Positions 16,980 to 26,160 are shown, counted from the stretch's first letter. The stretch: DNA of 64,000 nucleotides from Tildeniella torsiva UHER 1998/13D (GCA_019358835.1 JAHHIH010000008.1:1-64000); one strand, 5' to 3'. Made by a program: numbers and translations. The notes: generated by a model from the sequence alone, not told the origin.

Positions 16980-17095
16980 GATAAGCCCCTGGCTTTGGGG
17001 TGTTATCTGTCACTTTTGATGTCTAACTCCCCGGCAGAGGGGTATTATCCGGCAATTATGCTAGATAAGCCCTCTGGGTGGGTACTTATCTGGCA
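16980..17095. repeat. Three imperfect palindromic repeats in tandem
   Basis: Three 32-34-base units of form TAA-G/T-CCCC-N6-GGGGT-N-TTATC-N-GNCA lie at 16980-17012, 17023-17054 and 17064-17095. Each folds into a stem on its own (for example AAGCCCC with GGGGTGTT). The rest of 16945-17323 has no gene: an ORF at 16965-17234 simply reads through these repeats. The repeat borders the cassette pair. Confidence 0.65.
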
Positions 17096-17323
17096 GGTTG
17101 TAGTCTTGCAACTTGCAAGAGCTTGCATAGGTCAGCAAAGTGCTGTTGCACGGTTGACGGGGAGCGATCGCACCATCAAAAGCCTCCATGCCCACCGCTA
17201 CGCCGACCCCAGCGACTCAACGGCCAGTAGCTAGCCGGGTGCCCCCACCCGGCCAACCATACCAAGTCCCTGCCAAAGAACACACCCAGTAAAATAGTGG
17301 CATCGAGCAACAGGTGATCGCCC

Positions 17324-17899
17324 GTGGTACAAGCCCAGCCCCAGCTCAAAACCTTTAGCGACTTTCTCGCCTACACCCAAGAGGTCGAAGGCTACTACGA
17401 ACTCACCAACGGAGAACTGGTTGAAATGCCGCCAGAGTCTTACGACAATTTGCGTCGTGCCTTAAATCTGTACGATGCGTTGAAAGCGCTGGTAGATGTG
17501 GCCCAGATTTGTCCCCAAGGTTTAGCGATCGCCATGCCGGGGCAGCCCAAAAATCGCTATCCCGATCTGACGGTGCTGCGACCCGAGCACCCAGAACAGA
17601 TGCGCGAACTAGGCCAGGCCGCCATCACCCTAGAGATGGCCCCTCCCCTGCTGGTGGTAGAAGTGGTCAGCCCAGGGGCCGAAAATCGCCGCCGCGACTA
17701 TTTAGAAAAGCGCAATCAGTACGAGTGGCGCGGCATCGGTGAGTATTGGATTCTCGACCCCGTAGTGGGCCAGGTGACGGTGTTGAGCATGACCTCCCAA
17801 GGCTACAGCGAGGCCACCTTTGCCGGAGAGGCGGTGGTGGAATCTCCCAGCTTTCCCGATTGGGCGCTGACCGCCGAGGCCATGCTAGCTCTGGGGTAG
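17324..17899 (+). CDS. Uma2 family (DUF820) putative endonuclease
   Basis: 191 residues from a GTG at 17324. The Uma2 family is greatly expanded in cyanobacteria and has a PD-(D/E)XK nuclease fold of unproven role. Visible core residues: YYELTNGELVEMP near 26-38, the Asp of RYPDLTVL near 86 and the E-x-V of LLVVEVVSPGAENRRRDYLEKR near 109-130. It stands alone. A second, divergent copy is at 60165. Confidence 0.88.
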   Translation: MVQAQPQLKTFSDFLAYTQEVEGYYELTNGELVEMPPESYDNLRRALNLYDALKALVDVAQICPQGLAIAMPGQPKNRYPDLTVLRPEHPEQMRELGQAAITLEMAPPLLVVEVVSPGAENRRRDYLEKRNQYEWRGIGEYWILDPVVGQVTVLSMTSQGYSEATFAGEAVVESPSFPDWALTAEAMLALG

Positions 17900-18034
17900 G
17901 GCTGCGGTTCGCAATGCAATCCGCTGCTGCATCGCGCCCTGCCTACTGGCCTAAAATCTTTCACTTAACCTAACAGTGGCAATTTTACCTCTACCCTTAG
18001 AGTAAAATCTCGACACATCGTTGAGGCTGGGCCA

Positions 18035-21000
18035 ATGCTAGATCGCTTCTGGGAAGTGCTGGGGTATGTCTTTGCCCTCAACGCCGAGGCCTTTCGCATC
18101 GCCATCACCGTACCGGCGGGGCAAAGCCTGGCGCTGCTGGTGGTGCTGCTGGCGGGGCTATCTCAGGGCATTGGCCAGAGCATAATTTTGTTTGTCAATC
18201 AGGTGCGGCCTGCCCGGTTTGCCATTAGCCTGGGCATTAACGCGGTGCTGTTTGCCTTTGGCTTTTTGGCCCTGGTGCTGAGCACCTGGCTGGTAACCCT
18301 AACGCCTTGGGCGCAGAATATGCCCTTTGGGCAGCTGGTGACGGTGCTGGGGCTGGCCTACGCCCCCCTGCTGTTTAGCTTTTTGGGAGCGCTGCCCTAC
18401 CTGGGGGTGCCTATTCTCAATGTGCTGTCGGTGTGGCATTTGCTGGCCATGGTGGTGGGCTTTGGGGCGATCGCCAACCTGGGCATTGGCAACGCCTTTA
18501 GCTACGTGGCTCTGGGCTGGATTTTGCTACAAGTGCTGCAAACCACCGTGGGTCAACCCATCGCCAGCTTGGGCAAGCGCATCGCCAACCGGGCGGCGGG
18601 GGTCGAGCTGGTGACCCGCCGCCGCGATCTGGTTGAATCCTACCGCGATCGCATGGCTGACACCCCCACCCGCTGGCAAGAAGAGTTCACCCAGCGCATT
18701 GCTGCCCTCAACCAGGGGGATGTGCTGGCGGCGGTTACTGGGGAACCGACCACCTTAGCCGCAGCGGGAGCGGGGGGATCTGCGATCGCCGTAGACCCTG
18801 GCCCCAATGCCGAACGGTTGGGCAATCGGTTCAAAGCGCTGCTGGGGCTAGCGGCCATGGCGGTACTGACGGTGGTGGTGCTGGCGCTGCTGCGGCCCAT
18901 TCGGGCCTGGTGGTTTGGCTGGTTGAGCGGCCTGCCCGGCCCGGCACTGCTGCTGCTCAACTTCATCTGGATTGGGATTGTCGCCCTGATCGTAGCCGGG
19001 CTGTTGGCCCCCCTCGAAACCCTGGGCTGGTGGGCTGGCTGGTACGACGACGAGGTCAACACCACCGTCAACGCCGGAGACCTGGCCGAACCCGTGGCCG
19101 ACCACAGCCAGGTCAGCCGCTACGTGGTGTATCTAGACGGCATCGGCATCTCCAGCTTTGAGTACCTGCCCGACATCGAAGAATTTCTCGACACCCTGAC
19201 CGCCACTCTGCCCAAGGACGTGGCCCTGATTCGCGGCATTATGCCCTACTCGGTGATGAACGCGCCTTTGGATGAAGATCGCCCGCTCTCATTCCTCTGG
19301 CGCTACGCCGACAAGCTGCGGTTCGCCAACCCCATGAGCGTGCTGGGCCTGCTGGTCAACATTCGCAATGTGCTGATTGTGGGGGTATCCGCCGACAAGC
19401 GCTACGGGCCGCTCTACAACCAGGGCATCGCCCAGGTGGTGTTTAACGGCCTGGTGAAGAATGGCTACCCCATCGGCAGCGGCACCCCCGTCACCCTGAT
19501 GGGCTACAGCGGCGGCGGCCAGATGTGTTGCGCCAGCGCCCCCTACCTCAAGCGCGCCCTGGGGGCTCCCATCGACGTAATCTCCCTGGGCGGGGTGATC
19601 AGCGCCAACATCAATATTCTCAAGCTAGAGCACCTCTACCATCTGTCGGGCGACAAGGACGTGGTCGAAAAGCTGGGGCCAAAGATTTTTCCGGGCCGCT
19701 GGAAGCTGTTTCCCCTCTCCTACTGGAACCGGGCCAAGCGGCGGGGCAAAGTCAGCTTTGTTTCCCTGGGGCCAGTGGGCCACCAGGTGCCGGGGGGCAT
19801 TCTCGACCCCAAGCTGGTGCTGCCCGATGGCCGCAGTTCCCTGACCCAGACCATCGACACCATCACCGCCATTCTGCGGGGCGAAATTTTAGAGGCCGAG
19901 CTAGAGCGGGGCGGGAAAGCCAATAATTACGACATTTTTGCGGCCAATCCCCTGGTGCAGTACCAGAGCTATCCCCTCGACCAGCGGCCCGACCCCAGCC
20001 GTTATGTGCCCATCGGCGAGTGGGTTGGGCGGCTGATTTTGCCCAACAAAGCCGAGCGGTTTGGTGGTGTCTTCTACGAAATTCACCACGCGCCCGACGA
20101 CCATCGGCGGCTGGTGGGCCAGGTGGTGAAACTGCGCTGGTCTGACAACCCCCTCACCCAACTGCTAGTGCAGGCCGTCACCCACGATGTGCACTTTAGC
20201 GCCGATGCCGAGTACGCCAGCCGCTTTGGCGGGGTGATTAACCCGGTGCGGCTCAACCACTGGTTGCGGGTAGACCCGTTAGAATCCCTCGCCGGGTCGC
20301 TGCCGGGTGATGACATGGTGGTGGTGGTAGAAAATCCCCAGGTGGTGCTGGACAAAGACGGGGTGACGCTCTTGATCAGCGCTCAGCCTATGGAGGTGAC
20401 GGGGCGCTACTACGGCCTGGTGCAGTTTTTGGGGCCAGAAGTCGGCGATCGCTGGCGCGTGCGGCATTTTAATAAAGCCAGCCGCGCCTTCGACGGCCAT
20501 GAGGAGGTGGTGAGCCTGCCCCCCGTAGCGACTATGGATGCCTACGGCAGCGATCCATCCACGACAAAGGAGCTGGAGCGATCGCCCTACAATGAGTCGG
20601 GCTGGTACATCTACGGTGCCCAGAACACCAGCGGCACCTTTGTGGTGCAGGCCCTTGGCCCCCGTGCCCTGTTTCGCCTTCAGCCGGAGCGGGTAGTGTT
20701 TGGCGGGGCTAAGGCAGCTTACCGCTACATTCGCAAAGAATCCTGGGCCGACGTGGTGGCCAAAAAAGGCCGGGTAGGCTCGGTGCTCTGCACGGCCAGG
20801 GATAACGGTCGGCCCGAGGCGATCGCCGAAGCCATAGACGAGTGGCAGGTGGGCGATCGCGCCCTGCTTCTCCACACCTACGGCGGCATTGGCGGTAGCA
20901 AAAAAGAACCCGCCGCTTTTAGCCCCATTTTCTTTGGCCACTTTGCCTACGGCAGTGCCGAGGTAGTGCACGACCCGCTAGCCGACGAGCGGCGGTTTGA

Positions 21001-21682
21001 GCTGCGCTACTACCAGGTCTACGCCCACAACATCGACGGGCTGATTGCGGGCACGATTCACTGGTCGCGGTACCAGGGCGATCGCCAGCGGGGCTGGCTG
21101 GGCACCCGGCCCACCTGCGATATTCTCGTCAAGCTCGACGCCTTTAACCGCAACTACTACTTTGACGACGAGCGGCGATCGCCCCTCACCCGCATGGAGG
21201 CCCACCTGCAAACGATGACCGCCCGCTACCGCATCGGCGACGGCACCGGGGGCACCTTTGTCGGCCCGTCAAACAACTGTTCTCAAGATTCTAACCAGGC
21301 GCTGTTTGCCAGCCTGCAGGGCACCAGTCTCAGCCTCTACCGCCACGCCGATGCCCTGATCGATCAGCATCCTGACCAGGCCGAACCCCTGCACCAGCTC
21401 GCCCTTTTTGGCAAAGAGCTTAAAGACACCCTGCAACCCCTAGGGGGTCTGCGCCCCACCTGGGAAAAGAACGAATTTAACCTGGGCAGCTCGATCGAAG
21501 ATGAGCCGCTGCGCAACCTGCTGATGGGGCTGGGCAGCTGGCGCACGGTGTTTCCCCGCAAGGCCAGCGATGTGGTGGTGCACAAGTTTCTTAAGTACGG
21601 TGCCTCGGCCTGGGTGCTGCGCACCAGCCAGGTGGGCGGCCACGATCCTGACATTGAACCGATCGCCCCGATGACGTTTTAG
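18035..21682 (+). CDS. Very large membrane protein: Yip1-like + alpha/beta-hydrolase + C-terminal cysteine domain
   Basis: 1215 residues. Residues 1-190 are five or so membrane segments resembling a Yip1 domain; two more occur near 270-335. Residues about 360-640 resemble an alpha/beta hydrolase with the nucleophile elbow LMGYSGGGQM near 488-497. A long central region follows without a motif I know. The C-terminal part contains FFGHFAYG (His969) and later NNCSQDSNQALF (Cys1082): histidine before cysteine is the order of circularly permuted NlpC/P60 or YiiX-like papain folds. The combination suggests a membrane-bound enzyme acting on lipids or acylated substrates, but this is inference. No operon partner is obvious. 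Confidence 0.75.
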   Translation: MLDRFWEVLGYVFALNAEAFRIAITVPAGQSLALLVVLLAGLSQGIGQSIILFVNQVRPARFAISLGINAVLFAFGFLALVLSTWLVTLTPWAQNMPFGQLVTVLGLAYAPLLFSFLGALPYLGVPILNVLSVWHLLAMVVGFGAIANLGIGNAFSYVALGWILLQVLQTTVGQPIASLGKRIANRAAGVELVTRRRDLVESYRDRMADTPTRWQEEFTQRIAALNQGDVLAAVTGEPTTLAAAGAGGSAIAVDPGPNAERLGNRFKALLGLAAMAVLTVVVLALLRPIRAWWFGWLSGLPGPALLLLNFIWIGIVALIVAGLLAPLETLGWWAGWYDDEVNTTVNAGDLAEPVADHSQVSRYVVYLDGIGISSFEYLPDIEEFLDTLTATLPKDVALIRGIMPYSVMNAPLDEDRPLSFLWRYADKLRFANPMSVLGLLVNIRNVLIVGVSADKRYGPLYNQGIAQVVFNGLVKNGYPIGSGTPVTLMGYSGGGQMCCASAPYLKRALGAPIDVISLGGVISANINILKLEHLYHLSGDKDVVEKLGPKIFPGRWKLFPLSYWNRAKRRGKVSFVSLGPVGHQVPGGILDPKLVLPDGRSSLTQTIDTITAILRGEILEAELERGGKANNYDIFAANPLVQYQSYPLDQRPDPSRYVPIGEWVGRLILPNKAERFGGVFYEIHHAPDDHRRLVGQVVKLRWSDNPLTQLLVQAVTHDVHFSADAEYASRFGGVINPVRLNHWLRVDPLESLAGSLPGDDMVVVVENPQVVLDKDGVTLLISAQPMEVTGRYYGLVQFLGPEVGDRWRVRHFNKASRAFDGHEEVVSLPPVATMDAYGSDPSTTKELERSPYNESGWYIYGAQNTSGTFVVQALGPRALFRLQPERVVFGGAKAAYRYIRKESWADVVAKKGRVGSVLCTARDNGRPEAIAEAIDEWQVGDRALLLHTYGGIGGSKKEPAAFSPIFFGHFAYGSAEVVHDPLADERRFELRYYQVYAHNIDGLIAGTIHWSRYQGDRQRGWLGTRPTCDILVKLDAFNRNYYFDDERRSPLTRMEAHLQTMTARYRIGDGTGGTFVGPSNNCSQDSNQALFASLQGTSLSLYRHADALIDQHPDQAEPLHQLALFGKELKDTLQPLGGLRPTWEKNEFNLGSSIEDEPLRNLLMGLGSWRTVFPRKASDVVVHKFLKYGASAWVLRTSQVGGHDPDIEPIAPMTF

Positions 21683-21884
21683 TCAATGTTTGGGAACCCT
21701 GTAGAGAAGTAAAACTAAAACGTCAACTTTACACGTCATAGATCTGACGGCATTCTACTTCACGCCATTCGTCATTTATCCCACTCCCTAAGTTGCTGAG
21801 TTGTCTCAAAAACTCAGCAGCACAAATACCTTTGGGTGATCCTTCCCGTTAGCTTATTGCACAAGATTACATTCACAAGAAGCC

Positions 21885-22568
21885 ATGCCTGAAGTCGATC
21901 AAGCTATCAATAGTCACAGCGATCGGGGAAGCAGAGTACTACTAATCGACTTAGAAAATTGTCCCACTCAAATCAATCACCTGCAAAAAGATTTAGAGCA
22001 ATTCACACAAGTTGTGATTTGCTATGCAAAAACCGGAGCCAAAATACCTCTTGAGTGGCTTCTCCCTTTAAGCTCGACAATCAACTCAGACAAACTAAAA
22101 ATTTTCAAGATGGCCAGCCCTGGCAAGAATTCGGCAGATTTTGGCATCTGTTTTTTTGCGGGTGTTTTAATGGAGCAGTTGCATAAAGAAACACATTTCA
22201 CAATCGTCTCAAATGATACTGACCTAGATCACGTTGTAAACTTACTTAAAAGCCAAGGGCGTTCAGCAGAGCGCACAGGCGCGAAAAAAGAAGAAGATAA
22301 AATACTTAATTCATCTACAAAAACTGCGGATGAATCAGCCACTTTAGTCTCACCAGTCAAAACATATTGTATGCATCTCATCACCTATAGCAAAAATAGG
22401 CCGACGAGGAAAGATACCCTGCTAAATAGTATTAAAAATAAGCTTAATAGTACTCCTGACGAAGCCGCACGAGTCTTTCAATCTTTGGCAACACAGGGTG
22501 CTGTAACAGTTGCAGACAAAAAAGTATCTTATAACGACAAAAAAATAAAAGATCTGGCAAATCAGTAG
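21885..22568 (+). CDS. NYN/PIN-like nuclease domain protein
   Basis: 227 residues. Conserved acidic positions expected for a NYN/PIN RNase fold are visible: VLLIDLENCP near 18-27, KNSADFGICFFAGVL near 80-94 and FTIVSNDTDLDHVVNLLKSQG near 103-123. A linker (about 125-155) leads to a C-terminal winged-helix-like segment (about 160-225, ITYSKNRPTRKDTLLNSIKN...), possibly for RNA or DNA binding. The gene is clearly more AT-rich and uses different codons from both neighbours, so it may have been acquired. Substrate unknown. Confidence 0.72.
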   Translation: MPEVDQAINSHSDRGSRVLLIDLENCPTQINHLQKDLEQFTQVVICYAKTGAKIPLEWLLPLSSTINSDKLKIFKMASPGKNSADFGICFFAGVLMEQLHKETHFTIVSNDTDLDHVVNLLKSQGRSAERTGAKKEEDKILNSSTKTADESATLVSPVKTYCMHLITYSKNRPTRKDTLLNSIKNKLNSTPDEAARVFQSLATQGAVTVADKKVSYNDKKIKDLANQ

Positions 22569-22747
22569 TAGTCAATAAGATATTACACAGTAACGGGACA
22601 ATCATCGAGTAGCGTAGTTACAGGGTACCTACCCTCTAATGGGCACTTCCTATGCCCTCAAAGGGCGATCGCGCTACTACAATCTAACTGTCTCAACTGG
22701 CTCATATGCTCTACGCTTAAGGCATATTTTTCTCTAGGGCCGATCTA

Positions 22748-23563
22748 ATGCGTGTAGAAGCTTGCTGCCAGGCCCTCTTTGAGCACCTGTTGCCTGACCT
22801 CGACCCTCAGCGCGAGGGACTTTGCATTGACGTAGGTGTCGGCACCTTTGCCTTTTACTGCGAACTGTTTGCCCGGTTAGGGTTTACTACCGTCGCCGTA
22901 GAGCCTTCCCCCACCGACAAGCTGCGATCGGTCTGCCAGCAGTACCCCATTCAGCTAATCGAGCAGTGTCTGTCCGATCGCGTCGGTACCCAAACCCTGC
23001 ACATGGGCCAGTTTGCCAAGGTCGCCAACAGCAACTTTAGCTCCCTCTCTGCAGACTGGTTTGGGGCATCGGCGATCACGCGCCCGGTGCCGACCCTTGA
23101 CCTAGCAACCTTGCTCGACCAAATCGCCGCCACCCAGATCACCGCCTTTAAGCTCGATATCGAAGGTTGGGAACCTGTAGTCATTCAGCAATTTGCCGCT
23201 TTGCCTGCCGAACAACTGTCCAAGGTCGTGATGTTTGAATATGGCGGCGGCGGCAGCCGTAACCAAGGGGAAAAGGGCTGGTCACCCCAGTTTTTGGCCG
23301 GTTCTATGAATTGCCTGCAAACTCTGCAACAGCGGGGTTATGGCTTTAGCATTATGGTTGACTATGCAGCGGGCACCCAGGTTAAAGTGTTTGACCTCCA
23401 AGCCCTAGATTTGGCGAAAGAAGCACCTTTTTACCCCAATGGGGTCTATGGCAACATTCTCTGCTTTTACCAGCAGCAATTCTCGACCGATCGCATTCAA
23501 GCTATCTGCGCCCCCTATGGCGGCGGACTGGCCAACTGGCTCGTGAGCAAGCTCGTGTCTTAG
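22748..23563 (+). CDS. FkbM family SAM-dependent methyltransferase
   Basis: 271 residues. The Rossmann-type SAM site reads GLCIDVGVGTFAFYCELFARLG near 24-45 with VAVEPSP as the acidic ribose-binding strand end; ITAFKLDIEGWEPVVIQQF near 135-153 is the FkbM hallmark. FkbM enzymes usually O-methylate sugars or small molecules. No polyketide or sugar-biosynthesis genes adjoin it, so its substrate is not known. Confidence 0.88.
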   Translation: MRVEACCQALFEHLLPDLDPQREGLCIDVGVGTFAFYCELFARLGFTTVAVEPSPTDKLRSVCQQYPIQLIEQCLSDRVGTQTLHMGQFAKVANSNFSSLSADWFGASAITRPVPTLDLATLLDQIAATQITAFKLDIEGWEPVVIQQFAALPAEQLSKVVMFEYGGGGSRNQGEKGWSPQFLAGSMNCLQTLQQRGYGFSIMVDYAAGTQVKVFDLQALDLAKEAPFYPNGVYGNILCFYQQQFSTDRIQAICAPYGGGLANWLVSKLVS

Positions 23564-23572
23564 CCGTCAGAA

Positions 23573-24223
23573 CTAAACCCTAAACCCCTTGGGTAGTTGC
23601 TCGTCATAGTAATAGTGCGACAGCGAGGCCACGGGTTCTTCCTCCATTGCACTCCCGACCGGGGCGTCGGCGGCAGCCACCAAAAAGGCATCTGGGTCGG
23701 CTCGATAGGCCGCTAGCAGAGCCTTCTCTTCACTGGAGAGATCGGGAGAGCTGTCTTGCTCAATCTCTTCGAAGGTGGTCTCGATCAGCTCCATCTGGGC
23801 TTCGGCAGCGCTCAGCTCTTGGTGGGTTTCGCCATTGAGCAGTTGTTCAAGAGGTTGGAGTTCGGCCACGTGGCTGTCGAGGGCTTGCAGTTTCTCTTCG
23901 TAGGTCTTGGTTAGCTGCTGTAGCTCCTGCTGATGCAGGGTCTCCTGCTCGTCTAAGGTTTCTTGCAGGCGCACTTCCTGGCGCGTCAGGGCGGCTTGCA
24001 GCTCTGACTTTTCAAATTCAGCGGTACGCAGCTTGGCCTGGTGCTCTTTGAGGGCTTTCAGCAGGGGTACCATTTGCCCCTTGAGGGTCATGTGGTCTAC
24101 ATCGAGCTGGTTAAACCGCTCCGATAAGGTAATGTAAGCGCGACAGAGGCGCGTGTAGCGCTCCACCATCTGATTGACGTGCTGAAAGTTTCTCACTGCC
24201 GTCTCCAGGCGATCGGTAACCAT
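23573..24223 (-). CDS. Coiled-coil protein of unknown function
   Basis: 216 residues, convergent with the FkbM gene 10 bases away. Residues 1-130 are a long heptad-patterned helix (RLETAVRNFQHVNQMVERY... to the LHQQELQQLTKTYEEKL stretch), then an acidic tail, ending SHYYYDEQLPKGFRV. No signal peptide, membrane segment or catalytic motif. It may be a cytoskeletal or scaffolding protein; I do not recognise a named family. Confidence 0.75.
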   Translation of the reverse strand: MVTDRLETAVRNFQHVNQMVERYTRLCRAYITLSERFNQLDVDHMTLKGQMVPLLKALKEHQAKLRTAEFEKSELQAALTRQEVRLQETLDEQETLHQQELQQLTKTYEEKLQALDSHVAELQPLEQLLNGETHQELSAAEAQMELIETTFEEIEQDSSPDLSSEEKALLAAYRADPDAFLVAAADAPVGSAMEEEPVASLSHYYYDEQLPKGFRV

Positions 24224-24488
24224 AGCAACATCCTGTCCGATAGGGGGCGTTGAGGTCGGGGCTGGGTATTATTCACCCTTACCTACCACGTTTATTCTAG
24301 TAAGTTCAAGCCGCAGCGGATACAGTTAGCGCTAGGGTATGCCTTTGGCCCATAGATTTATCTCCCTGGCCCAGTTCCCAACACGAGTCACCCCCCAGCG
24401 ACAGGTTGTGTTTCAGGGGAGGTTTTAGTTAATGTGTCAGAATGATGGGTAACTATCAGCCCGTCTTCGCTCCCACTCCGGCAGTGCT

Positions 24489-24899
24489 GTGCGTACTTAC
24501 AAAAGCCAAAAGATCGACCAGAACGCCGACTATCCCTGCCCTTGTCGTCGCAATGGGTGCATTAAGCCCATTATTTTGACCGAGGCCTTTGGCTGCGATC
24601 GCTGCCAGCAGATTTTTGTGGTGCAAGACGACGGCTACGTCATCGAGCAGCTCTCGACCCACTACCCCTACAAGCGTCTCTGGCGCTGGACGGGCCAGCA
24701 GTGGCGGCTCGATCGCTCGTCGCTGAGCGTCAGCTATCTGCCCCTGGTGGTGCTGGCCGCCTTTGGCATGATGGTGTTCTTTCTCCTGCTGGCCACTCTG
24801 CAAACCCCTGACGGGGCTCAATCGGTGGCGCGGTTGCTGACTACCCTGGCGGTATCGCTGGCGGTGGTGGGCATGTTTTGGCTGGCCTCTCGGCGTTGA
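24489..24899 (+). CDS. Cyanobacterial conserved zinc-ribbon membrane protein
   Basis: 136 residues from a GTG at 24489. The N terminus holds four cysteines in CPCRRNGC...CDRC, likely one zinc site, and the C-terminal half has two hydrophobic helices (LPLVVLAAFGMMVFFLLLA and LLTTLAVSLAVVGMFWLA). It ends five bases before the ATG of the ProA-like gene, so the two are probably co-transcribed. Role unknown. Confidence 0.78.
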   Translation: MRTYKSQKIDQNADYPCPCRRNGCIKPIILTEAFGCDRCQQIFVVQDDGYVIEQLSTHYPYKRLWRWTGQQWRLDRSSLSVSYLPLVVLAAFGMMVFFLLLATLQTPDGAQSVARLLTTLAVSLAVVGMFWLASRR

Positions 24900-24903
24900 G
24901 CCC

Positions 24904-26160
24904 ATGGTAGACCTAACCACCCAGGCAGACTTTAGCGCAGCGGTTGAGCAGGTGCGGCGGGCCGGTCGTGACCTGGTCGCCGCCGGGGCTGATACCCAAA
25001 GCCGTCTGCTTGAGGCCGTCGCCACCGCCATTGAGACCAGCTTCGACGACATTCTCGAAGCCAATACACTCGATCTTGAAGCCAGCTTAGACATGGCCGT
25101 CCCCGAACGGGTGCTCGACTGGCTCAAGCTCACCCCCGAGCGGCTGCAAACCACCGCTAAAATTCTGCGGCGATTGGCCTACCTGGGCGACCCGCGCGGG
25201 CTGCTGCACCCCGCCCCCAGTCGGCTGAGCAAGGCGGTGGCGGGCTACGGTCAGGTGGTGCCCTTGGGGGTAGTAGCCCTGGTGTACGAGGCATTTCCAG
25301 AGCTGGCGGCGATCGCGGCAGGGCTCAGCCTGCGCACGGGCAACGGCCTCATTCTCAAGGGCAGCAACGAAGCGGGGCAAACCAACCAGGCCATTTTGCA
25401 GGCGCTTCACCAGGCCCTAGAGTCTACGAGGCTCTCCCCCGACTGCATACTGTCGCTGACCGAAGAACAGGGGGATGTCGCCCGCACCTGGCTCTTACAA
25501 GACCCTGGCATCGATCTGATTATTCCCTACGGCAGGCCGGGGCTGGTGCAGCAGGTGGTGCGCCAGGCCGGGGTGCCGGTGCTGCCGACCAGCATGGGCA
25601 ACTGCTATCTCTACTGGTCGGCCAGCGGTCAGCTCGACACCGTTATTCATATGGTGCTCGACAGCCACCGAGGAGAGCCCGACGCGGTCAACGCCGTAGA
25701 AAAGGTGCTGGTTCACCGAGGTTGCAACCCTTCGGCCCTGGTGCAGCTGTGCCACACCCTGTGGGATCAAGACTTTGAGGTGCTAGCTGATGAAGACCTG
25801 CTGCCCGAACTGCCCGATGTGAAACCCGCCACTGCCGCTGACTGGAACCGCTCATTTTTGAGCAAGACAGTGGCCCTGCGCTCGGTGGACAACGTGCAGA
25901 CGGCGGCAACCCTAATCAATCGGTACAGCAGCGGTCATGCCAACGCGATCGCCACCGAAACCTACGGCGAAAGCAGCCGATTTACCCAGCTAGCCACCAG
26001 CGCAGTGGTTTACATCAATGCCTCTCCCCGATTTGTTCGAAACCCTGCCCAGGCCTCTTCTATTGCTCTAGGCATGACGGCCCAGCGCGGTCGCTGCAAT
26101 GGCTTTGTGGGCCTCGGTGCCTTCGTTACCACGCAGCACATTCTGCAAGGGCTTGAATAA
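24904..26160 (+). CDS. proA: Glutamate-5-semialdehyde dehydrogenase (ProA) paralogue
   Basis: 418 residues, full family length. ProA reduces glutamyl-5-phosphate to the semialdehyde in proline synthesis. Recognisable blocks: PLGVVALVYEAFPE, LSLRTGNGLILKGSNEA and PVLPTSMGNCYLYW. At the place where ProA proteins have the catalytic cysteine (VCNAxE), this protein reads DAVNAVEKVLVH with valine at about residue 262. It may therefore be inactive in the classical reaction, use another nucleophile, or have a changed role. Cyanobacteria often have two ProA-like proteins, and this looks like the divergent one. Confidence 0.85.
   Translation: MVDLTTQADFSAAVEQVRRAGRDLVAAGADTQSRLLEAVATAIETSFDDILEANTLDLEASLDMAVPERVLDWLKLTPERLQTTAKILRRLAYLGDPRGLLHPAPSRLSKAVAGYGQVVPLGVVALVYEAFPELAAIAAGLSLRTGNGLILKGSNEAGQTNQAILQALHQALESTRLSPDCILSLTEEQGDVARTWLLQDPGIDLIIPYGRPGLVQQVVRQAGVPVLPTSMGNCYLYWSASGQLDTVIHMVLDSHRGEPDAVNAVEKVLVHRGCNPSALVQLCHTLWDQDFEVLADEDLLPELPDVKPATAADWNRSFLSKTVALRSVDNVQTAATLINRYSSGHANAIATETYGESSRFTQLATSAVVYINASPRFVRNPAQASSIALGMTAQRGRCNGFVGLGAFVTTQHILQGLE

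Noticed and set aside
16945-17027. A second attC upstream of the first cassette gene
   Set aside because: GTTAGAG and GTTAGAC cores are present on the minus strand, but no inverse core and no paired inner arms lie between them, so only one full attC is claimed.
16965-17234. 89-residue rightward ORF
   Set aside because: It merely reads through three palindromic DNA repeats, and its composition does not look like a protein.
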